Source of the DNA: Stenotrophomonas nematodicola | GTDB taxonomy: Bacteria > Pseudomonadota > Gammaproteobacteria > Xanthomonadales > Xanthomonadaceae | NCBI RefSeq assembly: GCF_009467805.1 | Contig: NZ_WIAY01000001.1 | Coordinates: 376,982 to 440,981, forward strand | DNA length: 64,000 nt | Reading direction: 5' to 3' | In this document: positions 26,164 to 33,693 of the stretch, in pieces | Layout: each line of letters starts with the position of its first letter | Numbering within the stretch: the stretch's first letter is position 1 | Position numbers and translations under genes: made by a program | Notes under the pieces: model-generated | Seen by the model: the letters and a program-made list of their open reading frames with translations, nothing else | What the model was told of the DNA's origin: nothing | Databases searched by the model: none

Positions 26164-28317
26164 ATGCTCGTCGGCAGCTACGCCCCGTCCCTCGTACTGA
26201 TCTCGCTCCTGGTCGCCGTGATGGCGTCCTTCACCGCGCTGGACATGGCCGCACGGGTCACCACCGCGCCGAGCCGGCGCCAGACCGCGCTCTGGCTCGC
26301 CGGCGGGGGATGTGCGATGGGGCTCGGCATCTGGTCGATGCACTTCATCGGCATGCTGGCCTTCCGCCTGCCCATCCCGCTGGGCTATGACATCGCCATC
26401 ACCGGGACGTCGCTGCTGGCCGCGATCGCCTCTTCCGTATTCGCCCTGTGGCTGGTCTCACTGCCCACCCTGCCGCACACGCGGCTGGCACTGGGGGCCC
26501 TGCTGATGGGCATCGGCATTGCCTCGATGCACTACCTGGGCATGGCCGCGATGCGCATGCAGCCGGGGATCGTGTACGACCCGGCCTGGTTCGTGGCCTC
26601 GGTGCTGATCGCCGTGGCCGCCTCCTGGACCGCCCTGTTCGTGGCCTTCCGCCTGCGCGGCAGCCAACGCCGCCTGCGCGACCGGCTGGCGCCGGCGGTT
26701 CTGCTCGGCACCGCCATCGTGGGCATGCATTACACCGGCATGGCAGCCGCGCGATTTCCCGCCGGCAGCATCTGCGGCGCGGCCGGTCGGGACGGGCTGC
26801 AGACGCAGTGGCTGGCGGCGATCGTGCTGGTGCTCACCATCTCGATCCTGACCATCGTGCTGGTGGTGTCCTGGCTGGACCAGCGCATGCAGTCGCACCT
26901 GCTGCGGGTGCGCAACTCGGACCTGCGCACCTCCCTTTACGACGCCCAGGCCGAACTGACCCAGGCCGCCCTGCACGATCCGCTCACCCGCCTGCCCAAC
27001 CGGCTGCTGCTCCAGCAGCACATCGAGCAGTCGCTGAGCCGGGCCGAGCGCAACGGCACCCGGTTTGCCGTGATGTTCATGGATCTGGACGGATTCAAGC
27101 AGGTGAACGATGCGTATGGCCACCAGACCGGCGACGCCCTGCTGGTCGCCGTGGCCGAGCGCACCCGCCAGCTGCTGCGCCCCGATGACGTGCTCGCACG
27201 GTTGGGCGGCGACGAGTTCGTGCTGGTGGTCGGCATCGACAACGGCGAGGACATCGCCGCCCTGGCCAGCCGCATCATCCAGACCATCGGCCACGAGCCG
27301 CTGCTGCCCGACCACGAGCTGCAGGTCACCGCCAGTATCGGCATCGCCATCTGCCCCGATCATGCCGCCAGCGAGCGGCAGCTGATGGCCTTCGCCGACG
27401 CGGCGATGTACCAGGCCAAGGAAGCCGGCCGCAATGCGCAGGTGCTGTTTTCAGACTGGATGAACGACAGCGCCGAGCAGCAGTTCCAGCTGCTCGCCGA
27501 TCTGCGCCGGGCGATCGGCACCGACCAGCTGTTCCTGCATTACCAGCCCAAGACCCGCGTGGCGGCCCACACCGTCTGTGGCGCCGAGGCCCTGATCCGC
27601 TGGCGCCACCCGCAGCACGGACTGGTGCCCACCGAACGTTTCATCCGGCTCGCCGAACGCAGCGGCGTGATCAACGAGATCGGCCGCTGGGCGCTGGACG
27701 AAGCCTGCCGGCAGCTGCGCGAGTGGCACGACGCCGGCCACGACAGCTGGACCGTGTCGGTCAACCTGTCGCCGGTCCAGTTCAGCTCGCCGGACCTGCT
27801 GCAGGACGTGCGGCGCGTGCTGCAGACCCATCGCATGGACCCGCGCCGGCTGATCCTGGAGATCACCGAGAACACCGTCATGCGCGACACGGAAGCCAGC
27901 CTGCGCCTGCTGCAGTCACTGGCCACGCTGGGGGTCGGCATCTCCATCGACGATTTCGGTACCGGCTATTCCAGCCTGCTGTACCTCAAGCGGCTGCCGG
28001 CCAGCGAGATCAAGATCGACCATGCGTTCGTGCGCGACCTGGAGAACAGTTCGGAGGATGTGGTGATCGTCTCGGCGATCGTCGCCCTGGGCCATGCGCT
28101 GGACATGGACATTGTCGCCGAAGGCGTGGAGACCACCGGCCAGCGCGCGTATCTGGAACGGCTGGGCTGCGACTACCTGCAGGGCTATCTGCTCGGCCGG
28201 CCGGTGGACGCGCAGCGCTTCATGCAGCTGCATGACCATCCGCGGCCACGGGTGGTAGTGGCGCCGGAGTGGAACGCGGACGAAGACCTCTCCCCACCCG
28301 GCCACCCGGCCGACTGA
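26164..28317 (+). CDS. Membrane c-di-GMP enzyme: MHYT-GGDEF-EAL protein
   Basis: 717 residues. Three MHYT-type motifs in membrane helices (MHFIGMLAF, MHYLGMAAM, MHYTGMAAA, within about 1-245) suggest a metal- or gas-sensing anchor. GGDEF domain about 270-435 has intact GGDEF (about 348) and an inhibitory RxxD site (RPDD) five residues before it. EAL domain about 455-700 keeps EALIRWRHP, the NLSPVQF, ITEN, IDDFGTGYSSL, KID and EGVET elements, so both activities could be functional. It lies directly after fliR. Its last 113 bases are copied at 29459-29571. Confidence 0.93.
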   Translation: MLVGSYAPSLVLISLLVAVMASFTALDMAARVTTAPSRRQTALWLAGGGCAMGLGIWSMHFIGMLAFRLPIPLGYDIAITGTSLLAAIASSVFALWLVSLPTLPHTRLALGALLMGIGIASMHYLGMAAMRMQPGIVYDPAWFVASVLIAVAASWTALFVAFRLRGSQRRLRDRLAPAVLLGTAIVGMHYTGMAAARFPAGSICGAAGRDGLQTQWLAAIVLVLTISILTIVLVVSWLDQRMQSHLLRVRNSDLRTSLYDAQAELTQAALHDPLTRLPNRLLLQQHIEQSLSRAERNGTRFAVMFMDLDGFKQVNDAYGHQTGDALLVAVAERTRQLLRPDDVLARLGGDEFVLVVGIDNGEDIAALASRIIQTIGHEPLLPDHELQVTASIGIAICPDHAASERQLMAFADAAMYQAKEAGRNAQVLFSDWMNDSAEQQFQLLADLRRAIGTDQLFLHYQPKTRVAAHTVCGAEALIRWRHPQHGLVPTERFIRLAERSGVINEIGRWALDEACRQLREWHDAGHDSWTVSVNLSPVQFSSPDLLQDVRRVLQTHRMDPRRLILEITENTVMRDTEASLRLLQSLATLGVGISIDDFGTGYSSLLYLKRLPASEIKIDHAFVRDLENSSEDVVIVSAIVALGHALDMDIVAEGVETTGQRAYLERLGCDYLQGYLLGRPVDAQRFMQLHDHPRPRVVVAPEWNADEDLSPPGHPAD

Positions 28318-28581
28318 CGGCACCCCGCCGGTTCAATCGAGCAGTGTCGCGTCTGTGACATCCAGCAGCCCCAGCTGCGCCATCCGCGCTTCCACCTCGT
28401 GCACCTGGCGCAGTTGCGCCTTGTTGCGCAGGTCCAGACAGCCCTCTACGGACACGATGATCGTGCCGCAGCCCGTGACCACATGGACGGCGGCAGCTTC
28501 GGGGAGGTAACGATGCGGAACCAGTTCGGGGACAAACCCCATCCAGCCGAGCCAGCGGCGATGGGGGAACAGGCGATGGTC
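28205..28581. repeat. Duplicated segment, copy A (tail of EAL gene plus end of immunity gene 2)
   Basis: About 377 bases repeated at a constant offset of 1254 bases (copy B 29459-29835) without gaps. It covers the last 113 bases of the EAL gene, the intergenic bases and about 246 coding bases of the immunity gene on the other strand. Only scattered single-base differences are visible. Similarity decays quickly beyond 28581. Confidence 0.9.
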
Positions 28582-29100
28582 GAGTGCGTACGTGTCGTAT
28601 CCCTCTTCATTCTGACGCCACGCGTACAAATCAGCCGCGATGAACGACGTATCCAGCGTCTCGGCCAGGGCCGCGATACAGCCGCGGACCACGACGGGCG
28701 CCAGACGTTCGCCGAATGCACCCACGGGATCCTTGATGTCCAGCTCCAGGCGACCGCACCACGGCGTATAGCTGATGATCGTGCGACCGGCCTTCGCCCA
28801 GTCCGCATCGGTACGGGCATTTCTCAGACTCGCTTCGGCACCCCCAGCCGTGGGCAGCGTTGGGTAGGAATGCGCATCCTCAGCCGCGTTCCGCTCGATT
28901 CGTCTCTTGAACCTGCTTGCATCGGCAAGCTCGACTGCACCAGGGTCGCCCCGGCGTGGAGGCTCCACCCACGCCCGAAGAAGCGGGTGGACAGAGGAGA
29001 GGCTATCGGCGAGAGCGCTCATGCGCTCGTACACCTCGGTCGCGCTCAGCGCCTCCTCCCGTATCACGGCATTGATTGTGCTTCTGAACATTACGCTCAT
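28333..29100 (-). CDS. Second (orphan) Imm52-like immunity protein
   Basis: 255 residues. The last 82 residues match the immunity protein at 29587-30345 except for 5 positions, whereas the first about 170 are clearly different, so the gene is a mosaic. Start at 29100 overlaps the stop of the truncated toxin (ATGA), the same coupling as in the intact pair. Conserved points include FPHRRWLGWMGFVPELVPHR and EGYDTYALDHR. Presumed cytoplasmic inhibitor of a Tox-REase-5 nuclease; the family name Imm52 is recalled from the usual Tox-REase-5 partner and not tested. Base composition is lower in GC (34 of 60 bases G or C at 28561-28620) than in the flagellar genes. Confidence 0.75.
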   Translation of the reverse strand: MSVMFRSTINAVIREEALSATEVYERMSALADSLSSVHPLLRAWVEPPRRGDPGAVELADASRFKRRIERNAAEDAHSYPTLPTAGGAEASLRNARTDADWAKAGRTIISYTPWCGRLELDIKDPVGAFGERLAPVVVRGCIAALAETLDTSFIAADLYAWRQNEEGYDTYALDHRLFPHRRWLGWMGFVPELVPHRYLPEAAAVHVVTGCGTIIVSVEGCLDLRNKAQLRQVHEVEARMAQLGLLDVTDATLLD

Positions 29101-29458
29101 GGTGAGTATCTGCAGATGGCTGCCAATGCGTCGAACGCTTTCTGCGCCGCCTTGAAACACCCTGGTTCCAGAAAGTGCCATTCCAGTCTGCCGGGAGGAC
29201 CCAACGCGACAACGTGCGCGTACTGGGTTCTGGACTGTCTAAGCCAGCTGTCGAGGATCGAGGGCGTACGACGCGCCGCCCATGCATGAAGCTGTCCTTC
29301 TCTGTCGAAAAACTGCTGGTAATGCCCCTTCGCCTCGATCACCGTACAGCGCGATCGCCAGAACCCGTCGAAGCGGATCGCGCCGCGCCGCCATTCGGTG
29401 ATCGTAATTTCGGTTCTGGATGTCGGCACCCTGGCCAGAACCGGGTCCATCGTCCCGT
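29097..29458 (-). pseudogene. Beheaded Tox-REase-5 toxin C-terminus (orphan toxin tip)
   Basis: About 117 codons matching the C-terminal domain of the intact toxin at 30342-31058. Nuclease residues remain (FDGFW, then EAKGHYQQF), and the ends are alike (CRYSP), but the Pro-rich and Cys-containing N-terminal half is missing. Homology to the intact gene stops at about 29456, where the sequence becomes a copy of the EAL gene tail. An ATG at 29450 could restart translation, but no ribosome site is visible. It is followed by its own immunity gene with ATGA overlap. Confidence 0.82.
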
Positions 29459-29571
29459 TGGACGCGCAGCGCTTCATGCAGCTCCATGTCCATCCGCGGC
29501 CACGGGTGGAAGTGGCGCCGGAGTGGAACGCGGACGAAGACCTCTCCCCACCCGGCCACCCGGCCGGCTGA
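29459..29571 (+). pseudogene. Duplicated 3' fragment of the GGDEF/EAL gene
   Basis: 113 bases nearly identical to 28205-28317, in the same frame and ending in the same TGA. It lies between the truncated toxin and immunity gene 1. It proves that the second toxin-immunity module arose by tandem duplication or recombination starting inside the EAL gene end. No promoter or start codon of its own; not expected to be functional. Confidence 0.92.
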
Positions 29572-29835
29572 CGGCACCCCGCCGGTTCAATCGAGCAGTG
29601 TCGCGTCGGTGACATCCAGCAGCCCCAGCTGCGCCATCCGCGCTTCCACCTCATGCACCTGGCGCAGGTGCGCCTTGTTGCGCAGGTCCAGACAGCCCTC
29701 TACGGACACGATGATCGTGCCGCAGCCTTTCACCACATGGACCGAGGCAGCTTCAGGGATGTACCGGTGCGGAACCAGTTCGGGGACGAACCCCATCCAG
29801 CCTAGCCAGCGGCGATGGGGAAACAGGCGGTGGTG
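29459..29835. repeat. Duplicated segment, copy B
   Basis: Partner of 28205-28581 at exactly 1254 bases offset. It includes the EAL gene fragment and the 3' end of immunity gene 1. The left junction at about 29458 is abrupt and falls inside toxin coding sequence; the right side fades inside the immunity gene near 29835. Confidence 0.9.
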
Positions 29836-30345
29836 CTGGACGTAAGTGTCGAAACCCTCTCCATCAGGGAGAGCGCATGTCACGTCGGTAGCAATGTGAA
29901 GGACATCCAACACCTCTGCAAGTGCCGCCACGACGCTGCGCACCATCTGCAGCGTGCCATCACGTCCGAACGCTTCCACAGGCTGATACAGGGAGATCGT
30001 ACAGACGCCAAACCAGGGCCTGAGCGCAATCTCCACACGGCCGGGGGACAACCATGCAGCGGGGGTGTGTGCTGTCGTGATGACACCCTCGACCGTGCTG
30101 GGCAATGTGCCGTAGTCAACGCGATCGGCGTCTGCGTAGCGCTGCATCCTCTCCATGAACCCGCGCGGATTGGAAAGTGGCATCAGACCGCGATCCGGCG
30201 CTCGAGGCAGGGAGACCCACGCTGACGGGGGCGGAAACACGCCCTGCAGCTTTTCGAGCATACGCACGAGGCAATCATGCACAGCCTCGGACGTCATCGA
30301 ACGTTCGGGGAGAATGGCCTCGACGAGCACACTTCTCATCGTCAT
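29587..30345 (-). CDS. Imm52-like immunity protein of the intact toxin
   Basis: 252 residues, starting at ATG 30345 overlapping the toxin stop (ATGA). ATG 30339 is an alternative. The tight coupling after a Tox-REase-5 gene is the typical effector-immunity layout, for example TseT-TsiT of Pseudomonas aeruginosa. Soluble, no signal peptide or membrane helix. The C-terminal 82 residues are nearly shared with the orphan immunity protein; the N-terminal about 170 differ, so toxin specificity probably lies there. Role is inferred from context and the expected family Imm52. Confidence 0.8.
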   Translation of the reverse strand: MTMRSVLVEAILPERSMTSEAVHDCLVRMLEKLQGVFPPPSAWVSLPRAPDRGLMPLSNPRGFMERMQRYADADRVDYGTLPSTVEGVITTAHTPAAWLSPGRVEIALRPWFGVCTISLYQPVEAFGRDGTLQMVRSVVAALAEVLDVLHIATDVTCALPDGEGFDTYVQHHRLFPHRRWLGWMGFVPELVPHRYIPEAASVHVVKGCGTIIVSVEGCLDLRNKAHLRQVHEVEARMAQLGLLDVTDATLLD

Positions 30346-31058
30346 GGGGAGTACCGGCAAGCGGATGACAACGGTCCAAATGCCTTGGAGGCTGCTTCAT
30401 AGCAAAGGCGCTGCAGAAAATGCCACTCCAGCTTTGCGGGAGCACCTTGTCGATGGACATGCAGCGACTGGGCGCTCAATTGACGCATCCAGCTTTCAAC
30501 TACATTCGGCGACCTGAATCTGGCCCAGCCTTGCAGTTCTCCGTCACTCTCAAAGAACTGCTGGTAGTGCCCCTTCGCCTCAACCACCGTGCACCGCGAA
30601 CGCCAGAATCCATCAAACCGGATCGCGCCGTGCCGCCATTCGGTGATCGTAATTTCGGTCATGGACTTGGGCACTCTGGCCAGCATCCGGTCCAGTGCCG
30701 TTCCGCCGTAGGTGTAGTCGAAGTGCTCCGGCGCCGCGTACAGGTTGGCGATACGTCGCTGGTAATCGAAATCACGGAACTGCCTGTACGGAATGGTGTA
30801 GTTGGCCGGCGTCAGATAGCCCTGCGCCAGCTTGCACGTCGTGCAGGCGTTCTGATTGCTGGTCTGCGCGCAGTCGGTATCGCGCGCCTGCACCGACGGC
30901 TCCACCACGGTATCGGTACCGATACCCAAGGCGCGCTGGATGTCCGCCCAGACCTGGCCGATGCTCGGCCCGGTGGGCACCTCGCGGGTCGGGTCCCAGC
31001 CGCCGGGATGAGCCGGGGGCGGCGGCGGAAGTGGCAGGGGCAAGGGAAGTGCACCCAT
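30342..31058 (-). CDS. Tox-REase-5 nuclease effector (TseT-like)
   Basis: 238 residues. Pro-rich start (residues 1-20), a CxxC pair at 72-75 (ACTTCK), then the restriction-endonuclease-fold domain at about 100-238. Likely catalytic residues are Asp149 (FDGFW), Glu160 and Lys162 (VVEAKGHYQQF), the D...ExK pattern. There is no signal peptide or PAAR/Rhs part, so delivery needs the linked PAAR and DUF4123 proteins. AAAGGAG lies 7 bases before ATG 31058, which overlaps the DUF4123 stop by one base (TGATG). Expected role is killing of rival bacteria by DNA cleavage after type VI secretion. Activity is inferred. Confidence 0.82.
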   Translation of the reverse strand: MGALPLPLPLPPPPPAHPGGWDPTREVPTGPSIGQVWADIQRALGIGTDTVVEPSVQARDTDCAQTSNQNACTTCKLAQGYLTPANYTIPYRQFRDFDYQRRIANLYAAPEHFDYTYGGTALDRMLARVPKSMTEITITEWRHGAIRFDGFWRSRCTVVEAKGHYQQFFESDGELQGWARFRSPNVVESWMRQLSAQSLHVHRQGAPAKLEWHFLQRLCYEAASKAFGPLSSACRYSP

Positions 31059-31906
31059 CAACGCTCCTTTCGGTGGGACAGGTGTGGCGAGGCAAGCAAC
31101 GCGAGCAGGTCGGCAGCCGTCACGTTGGGCTGGTCGGTGCTGTTGAACCACACGCCGGTCACGGCGTGGTCGCGCAGCGTGCGTGCCCAGGCCACGTCCG
31201 CTTTCACCCAGCGCACCAGCGTGGGCAGATGGGTGATGCGCAGTGCACGCACCGCGTGCCGGTAGCTGTCGTGCACGGTCGCCCGCAATGCATCGTCGGC
31301 GACAGCGAACGTGGCGTCAGGGTAATCGTGGCGGACTTCGGCCGCCATCGCGGGCGCCCAGTCCGCTGCATCGGGCAGGCTCAGCGAGGCGTACTGTCCT
31401 GCAGAGAGCTGCAGCGGGCCGGTGCCCGACGGTTCGGTTTCCGGGTCCGCCCGCACCGTGACGGGGCGCCCCTGCAGGGTCGTCTCCCACACTCGCACGG
31501 GGCCGAGCAGGTCGCGCTGCTGAGCCGGGGTCAACACGTCTCCATAGCGCCGCCAAGCACGCGGGCAGTAGACGCGCATCAACGCACGCTGGCCATCCGG
31601 GAGGCGCAGTTCGAGGCACGCCTGCAGGTGGTTGAACAGCGCGTCGAACCCGCCCGCCGCCCAGACCCGGGTGACGCCGGCCGCCGTGCCGCCCAGCGTC
31701 ACCCGCCAGCGTTCCACCGGCTGCTGGAGCGCGCCCCGCGGCAGCGCCACCAGCCAGGGCGCCGCGTCGGCATGGATGGCCTCGGGACGGCCGGCGAACA
31801 GGCATCGCGCGACCACCCCCGCACTGGCGACGTGGTGGCGCAGGTCGCCGATGCGCCCGGGTGACGCGGCACAGTCAACCAGGGCGTAGTCCTGCAACGC
31901 ACTCAT
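31058..31906 (-). CDS. DUF4123 effector adaptor/chaperone
   Basis: 282 residues. The N-terminal part has the DUF4123 look (YALVDCAASPG, RCLFAGRPEAIHADAAPWLVAL, then LQQPVERW). DUF4123 proteins load effectors onto PAAR or VgrG; TecT does this for TseT in P. aeruginosa. I chose ATG 31906, which overlaps the PAAR stop by 4 bases; the open frame extends left but across PAAR. Unlike the P. aeruginosa locus, no separate co-chaperone gene lies between this gene and the toxin. The C-terminal about 110 residues (VRHDYPDATFAVADDALRAT onward) are of unknown fold. Confidence 0.82.
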   Translation of the reverse strand: MSALQDYALVDCAASPGRIGDLRHHVASAGVVARCLFAGRPEAIHADAAPWLVALPRGALQQPVERWRVTLGGTAAGVTRVWAAGGFDALFNHLQACLELRLPDGQRALMRVYCPRAWRRYGDVLTPAQQRDLLGPVRVWETTLQGRPVTVRADPETEPSGTGPLQLSAGQYASLSLPDAADWAPAMAAEVRHDYPDATFAVADDALRATVHDSYRHAVRALRITHLPTLVRWVKADVAWARTLRDHAVTGVWFNSTDQPNVTAADLLALLASPHLSHRKER

Positions 31907-32310
31907 TCCAGGCGCACCATCGGCGTGCCGGACCGTGCGGCGTCCATCAGGCACTCCAGACAGACCGGCGGCGCACTGGACGCGGCTGCCGGCGCGCAGA
32001 CAACTGCCGGTCCCGCGACGTCTTCCTTCGCCGGCGCGGGCGCCGCCTCCACGTACACCAAACGCTGCACGGTCGAGCGCAGATGGCAGCCACACGCAAG
32101 CAGATCCCCGTCCAGCGCGACAGGCTGGCCATCCACGCGCAGGGTCGGATCTCCACCGACGATGGCGAACGCGCCCCCGTGCAGCGGACAGGTGGCGTAG
32201 TCGCCCACGCGCGCCACTGCAGCGCCCTCGATATCGGTGAACGGCGAGCCGGTGATCACCCGGCCGCACCTGCTGGTGGTGTCACCAACAACGATCCAGT
32301 ATCTGCGCAT
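31903..32310 (-). CDS. PAAR-domain type VI secretion spike protein
   Basis: 135 residues from ATG 32310, with AGGAGA 7-12 bases before. The PAAR repeat region is at about 1-80 (VVGDTTSRCGRVITGSPF, VARVGDYATCPLHGG, IVGGDPTLRVDGQPVALDGD, ACGCHL). PAAR caps the VgrG needle tip and carries effectors. The tail (85-135) is Ala/Pro rich and ends with CxxC (C117, C120) and SGTPMVRLE. First gene of the minus-strand island; it is divergent from flhB, 252 bases away. No VgrG or other type VI structural gene is in the window. Confidence 0.9.
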   Translation of the reverse strand: MRRYWIVVGDTTSRCGRVITGSPFTDIEGAAVARVGDYATCPLHGGAFAIVGGDPTLRVDGQPVALDGDLLACGCHLRSTVQRLVYVEAAPAPAKEDVAGPAVVCAPAAASSAPPVCLECLMDAARSGTPMVRLE

Positions 32311-32510
32311 GGCCCTCTCCTGTGCCTTCCCTGGGGCCAGGACTGTCCCCCGCGCAGCGCCGGCGTCGCCATCGGAATCGACCGAATCTGCCGGCGCGCC
32401 CGATGCTCCCCTGTGACACGGGCGATGGCGGGCAGGCGGCCTGCCCCGCCGGATGTCGCGACTGCCCTGCCCCGCGGCCTGCCCCCGCCCTGGCCGGCGT
32501 CGAAACGAAA

Positions 32511-32526
32511 CGGAACGGATCTTGCA
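32511..32526 (+). promoter_or_regulatory. Sigma-54 promoter of the flhB operon
   Basis: CGGAACG-N4-TTGCA with GG at 32512-32513 and GC at 32524-32525, 10 bases apart. Two of the seven -24 bases deviate and the -12 is perfect. It ends 36 bases before the flhB ATG. It gives flhB-flhA-flhF-flhG-fliA a FleQ/RpoN start that is independent of the fliR side, needed because the toxin island breaks the gene order. Confidence 0.78.
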
Positions 32527-32562
32527 CGCACTTGGAGGAATCCTCCCCCGTGTCGTGCCCCG

Positions 32563-33693
32563 ATGTCCGAGAACGAACAAGCCGGCGAAAAAACCGAACA
32601 ACCGACCGAGAAACGGCTGCGCGACGCCCGCGAGCAGGGCAACATCCCGCGCTCGCGCGAGCTGGCCACGGCAGCGGTGTTCGGCGCCGGTGTACTGGCG
32701 CTCATGGCCTTCTCCGGCAGCATTTCACGCAACGCGCAGGCCTGGATGAAGCAGGCGCTGAGCCCCGAACCCGGTCTCCGCCAGAACCCGATGGCCCTGT
32801 TCGGCCATTTCGGCGAGAGCCTGGCCCAGCTGCTGCTGGCGCTGTGGCCGCTGGTGGTGGTGTGCCTGCTGGCCAGCTTCCTGTCACCGGTGGTGATGGG
32901 CGGCCTGCGCTGGTCCAACAAATCCCTGATGCCCGATGTGAAGCGGCTCAGCCCGATGGCCGGGATGAAGCGCCTGTACGGCCCCGAGGCGATCGCCGAG
33001 TTCACCAAGTCGCTGCTGCGCATCGCGTTTGTCGGCACGGCGGCCGGACTGGTGGTCTGGGGGGGTATCCAGCCGTTGCGCGCCCTGCTCCACCAGCCGC
33101 TGGAAGCGGCGATGGTGCATGGGCTTGGCTTTACCCTGAAGCTGATGCTGGCCACCGGCGGCGCGATGCTGCTGCTCGCGGCGATAGATGCGCCATACCA
33201 GCGCTGGAACTGGATGCGCAAGCTGAAGATGACCCGGGAAGAGCTGCGCCGGGAAATGAAGGAGAGCGAGGGCAGCCCCGAGGTAAAGGGCCGCATCCGC
33301 CAGCTGCAGCAGCAGATGTCCAACCGACGGATGATGGAAGCGGTGCCTACCGCTGACGTGGTGGTGGTCAACCCGACCCACTACGCCGTGGCCCTGAAGT
33401 ACGACGGCGGCAGGATGGGCGCCCCCACCGTGGTGGCCCTGGGGGTGGATGAAACCGCCTTGCGCATCCGCGAAGTGGCCGACGGCAACAAGGTCGCCAT
33501 TGTCTCCGCGCCGCCTTTGGCACGCGCCTTGTATCGGGAAGGCCAACTCGGCAAGGAAATCCCCGTGAGATTGTATTCGGCCGTCGCCCAGGTCCTGTCC
33601 TACGTCTACCAGCTGCGCAGCTGGCGTTCCGGCCCGATGCCGGCCTCGCCGCGCATCGACATTGAAGAATTCACCAATGGAGCCCGCCCGTGA
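32563..33693 (+). CDS. flhB: Flagellar export switch protein FlhB
   Basis: 376 residues starting at MSENEQAGEKTEQPTEKRL; the frame stays open far upstream, but that part is antisense to the PAAR and DUF4123 genes. Four membrane segments lie between about 30 and 215. The C-terminal cytoplasmic domain has the autocleavage site NPTH at about 271-274 (VVVNPTHYAVALKY), which is required for substrate switching together with FliK. GTGA overlap with flhA. Confidence 0.96.
   Translation: MSENEQAGEKTEQPTEKRLRDAREQGNIPRSRELATAAVFGAGVLALMAFSGSISRNAQAWMKQALSPEPGLRQNPMALFGHFGESLAQLLLALWPLVVVCLLASFLSPVVMGGLRWSNKSLMPDVKRLSPMAGMKRLYGPEAIAEFTKSLLRIAFVGTAAGLVVWGGIQPLRALLHQPLEAAMVHGLGFTLKLMLATGGAMLLLAAIDAPYQRWNWMRKLKMTREELRREMKESEGSPEVKGRIRQLQQQMSNRRMMEAVPTADVVVVNPTHYAVALKYDGGRMGAPTVVALGVDETALRIREVADGNKVAIVSAPPLARALYREGQLGKEIPVRLYSAVAQVLSYVYQLRSWRSGPMPASPRIDIEEFTNGARP

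Noticed and set aside
30824..30850. Possible co-chaperone gene as in the P. aeruginosa TseT locus
   Set aside because: The DUF4123 and toxin genes overlap by one base, so no gene fits between them, and no other small minus-strand gene is present.
31907..32269. Longer version of the DUF4123 protein (403 codons)
   Set aside because: The added part reads across the PAAR gene in another frame and is Arg/Gly rich; the ATG overlapping the PAAR stop gives the proper family start.
31861..32562. Longer flhB reading frame starting far upstream
   Set aside because: That part is antisense to PAAR and DUF4123 genes; FlhB proteins start with the MSENEQ-type head at 32563.
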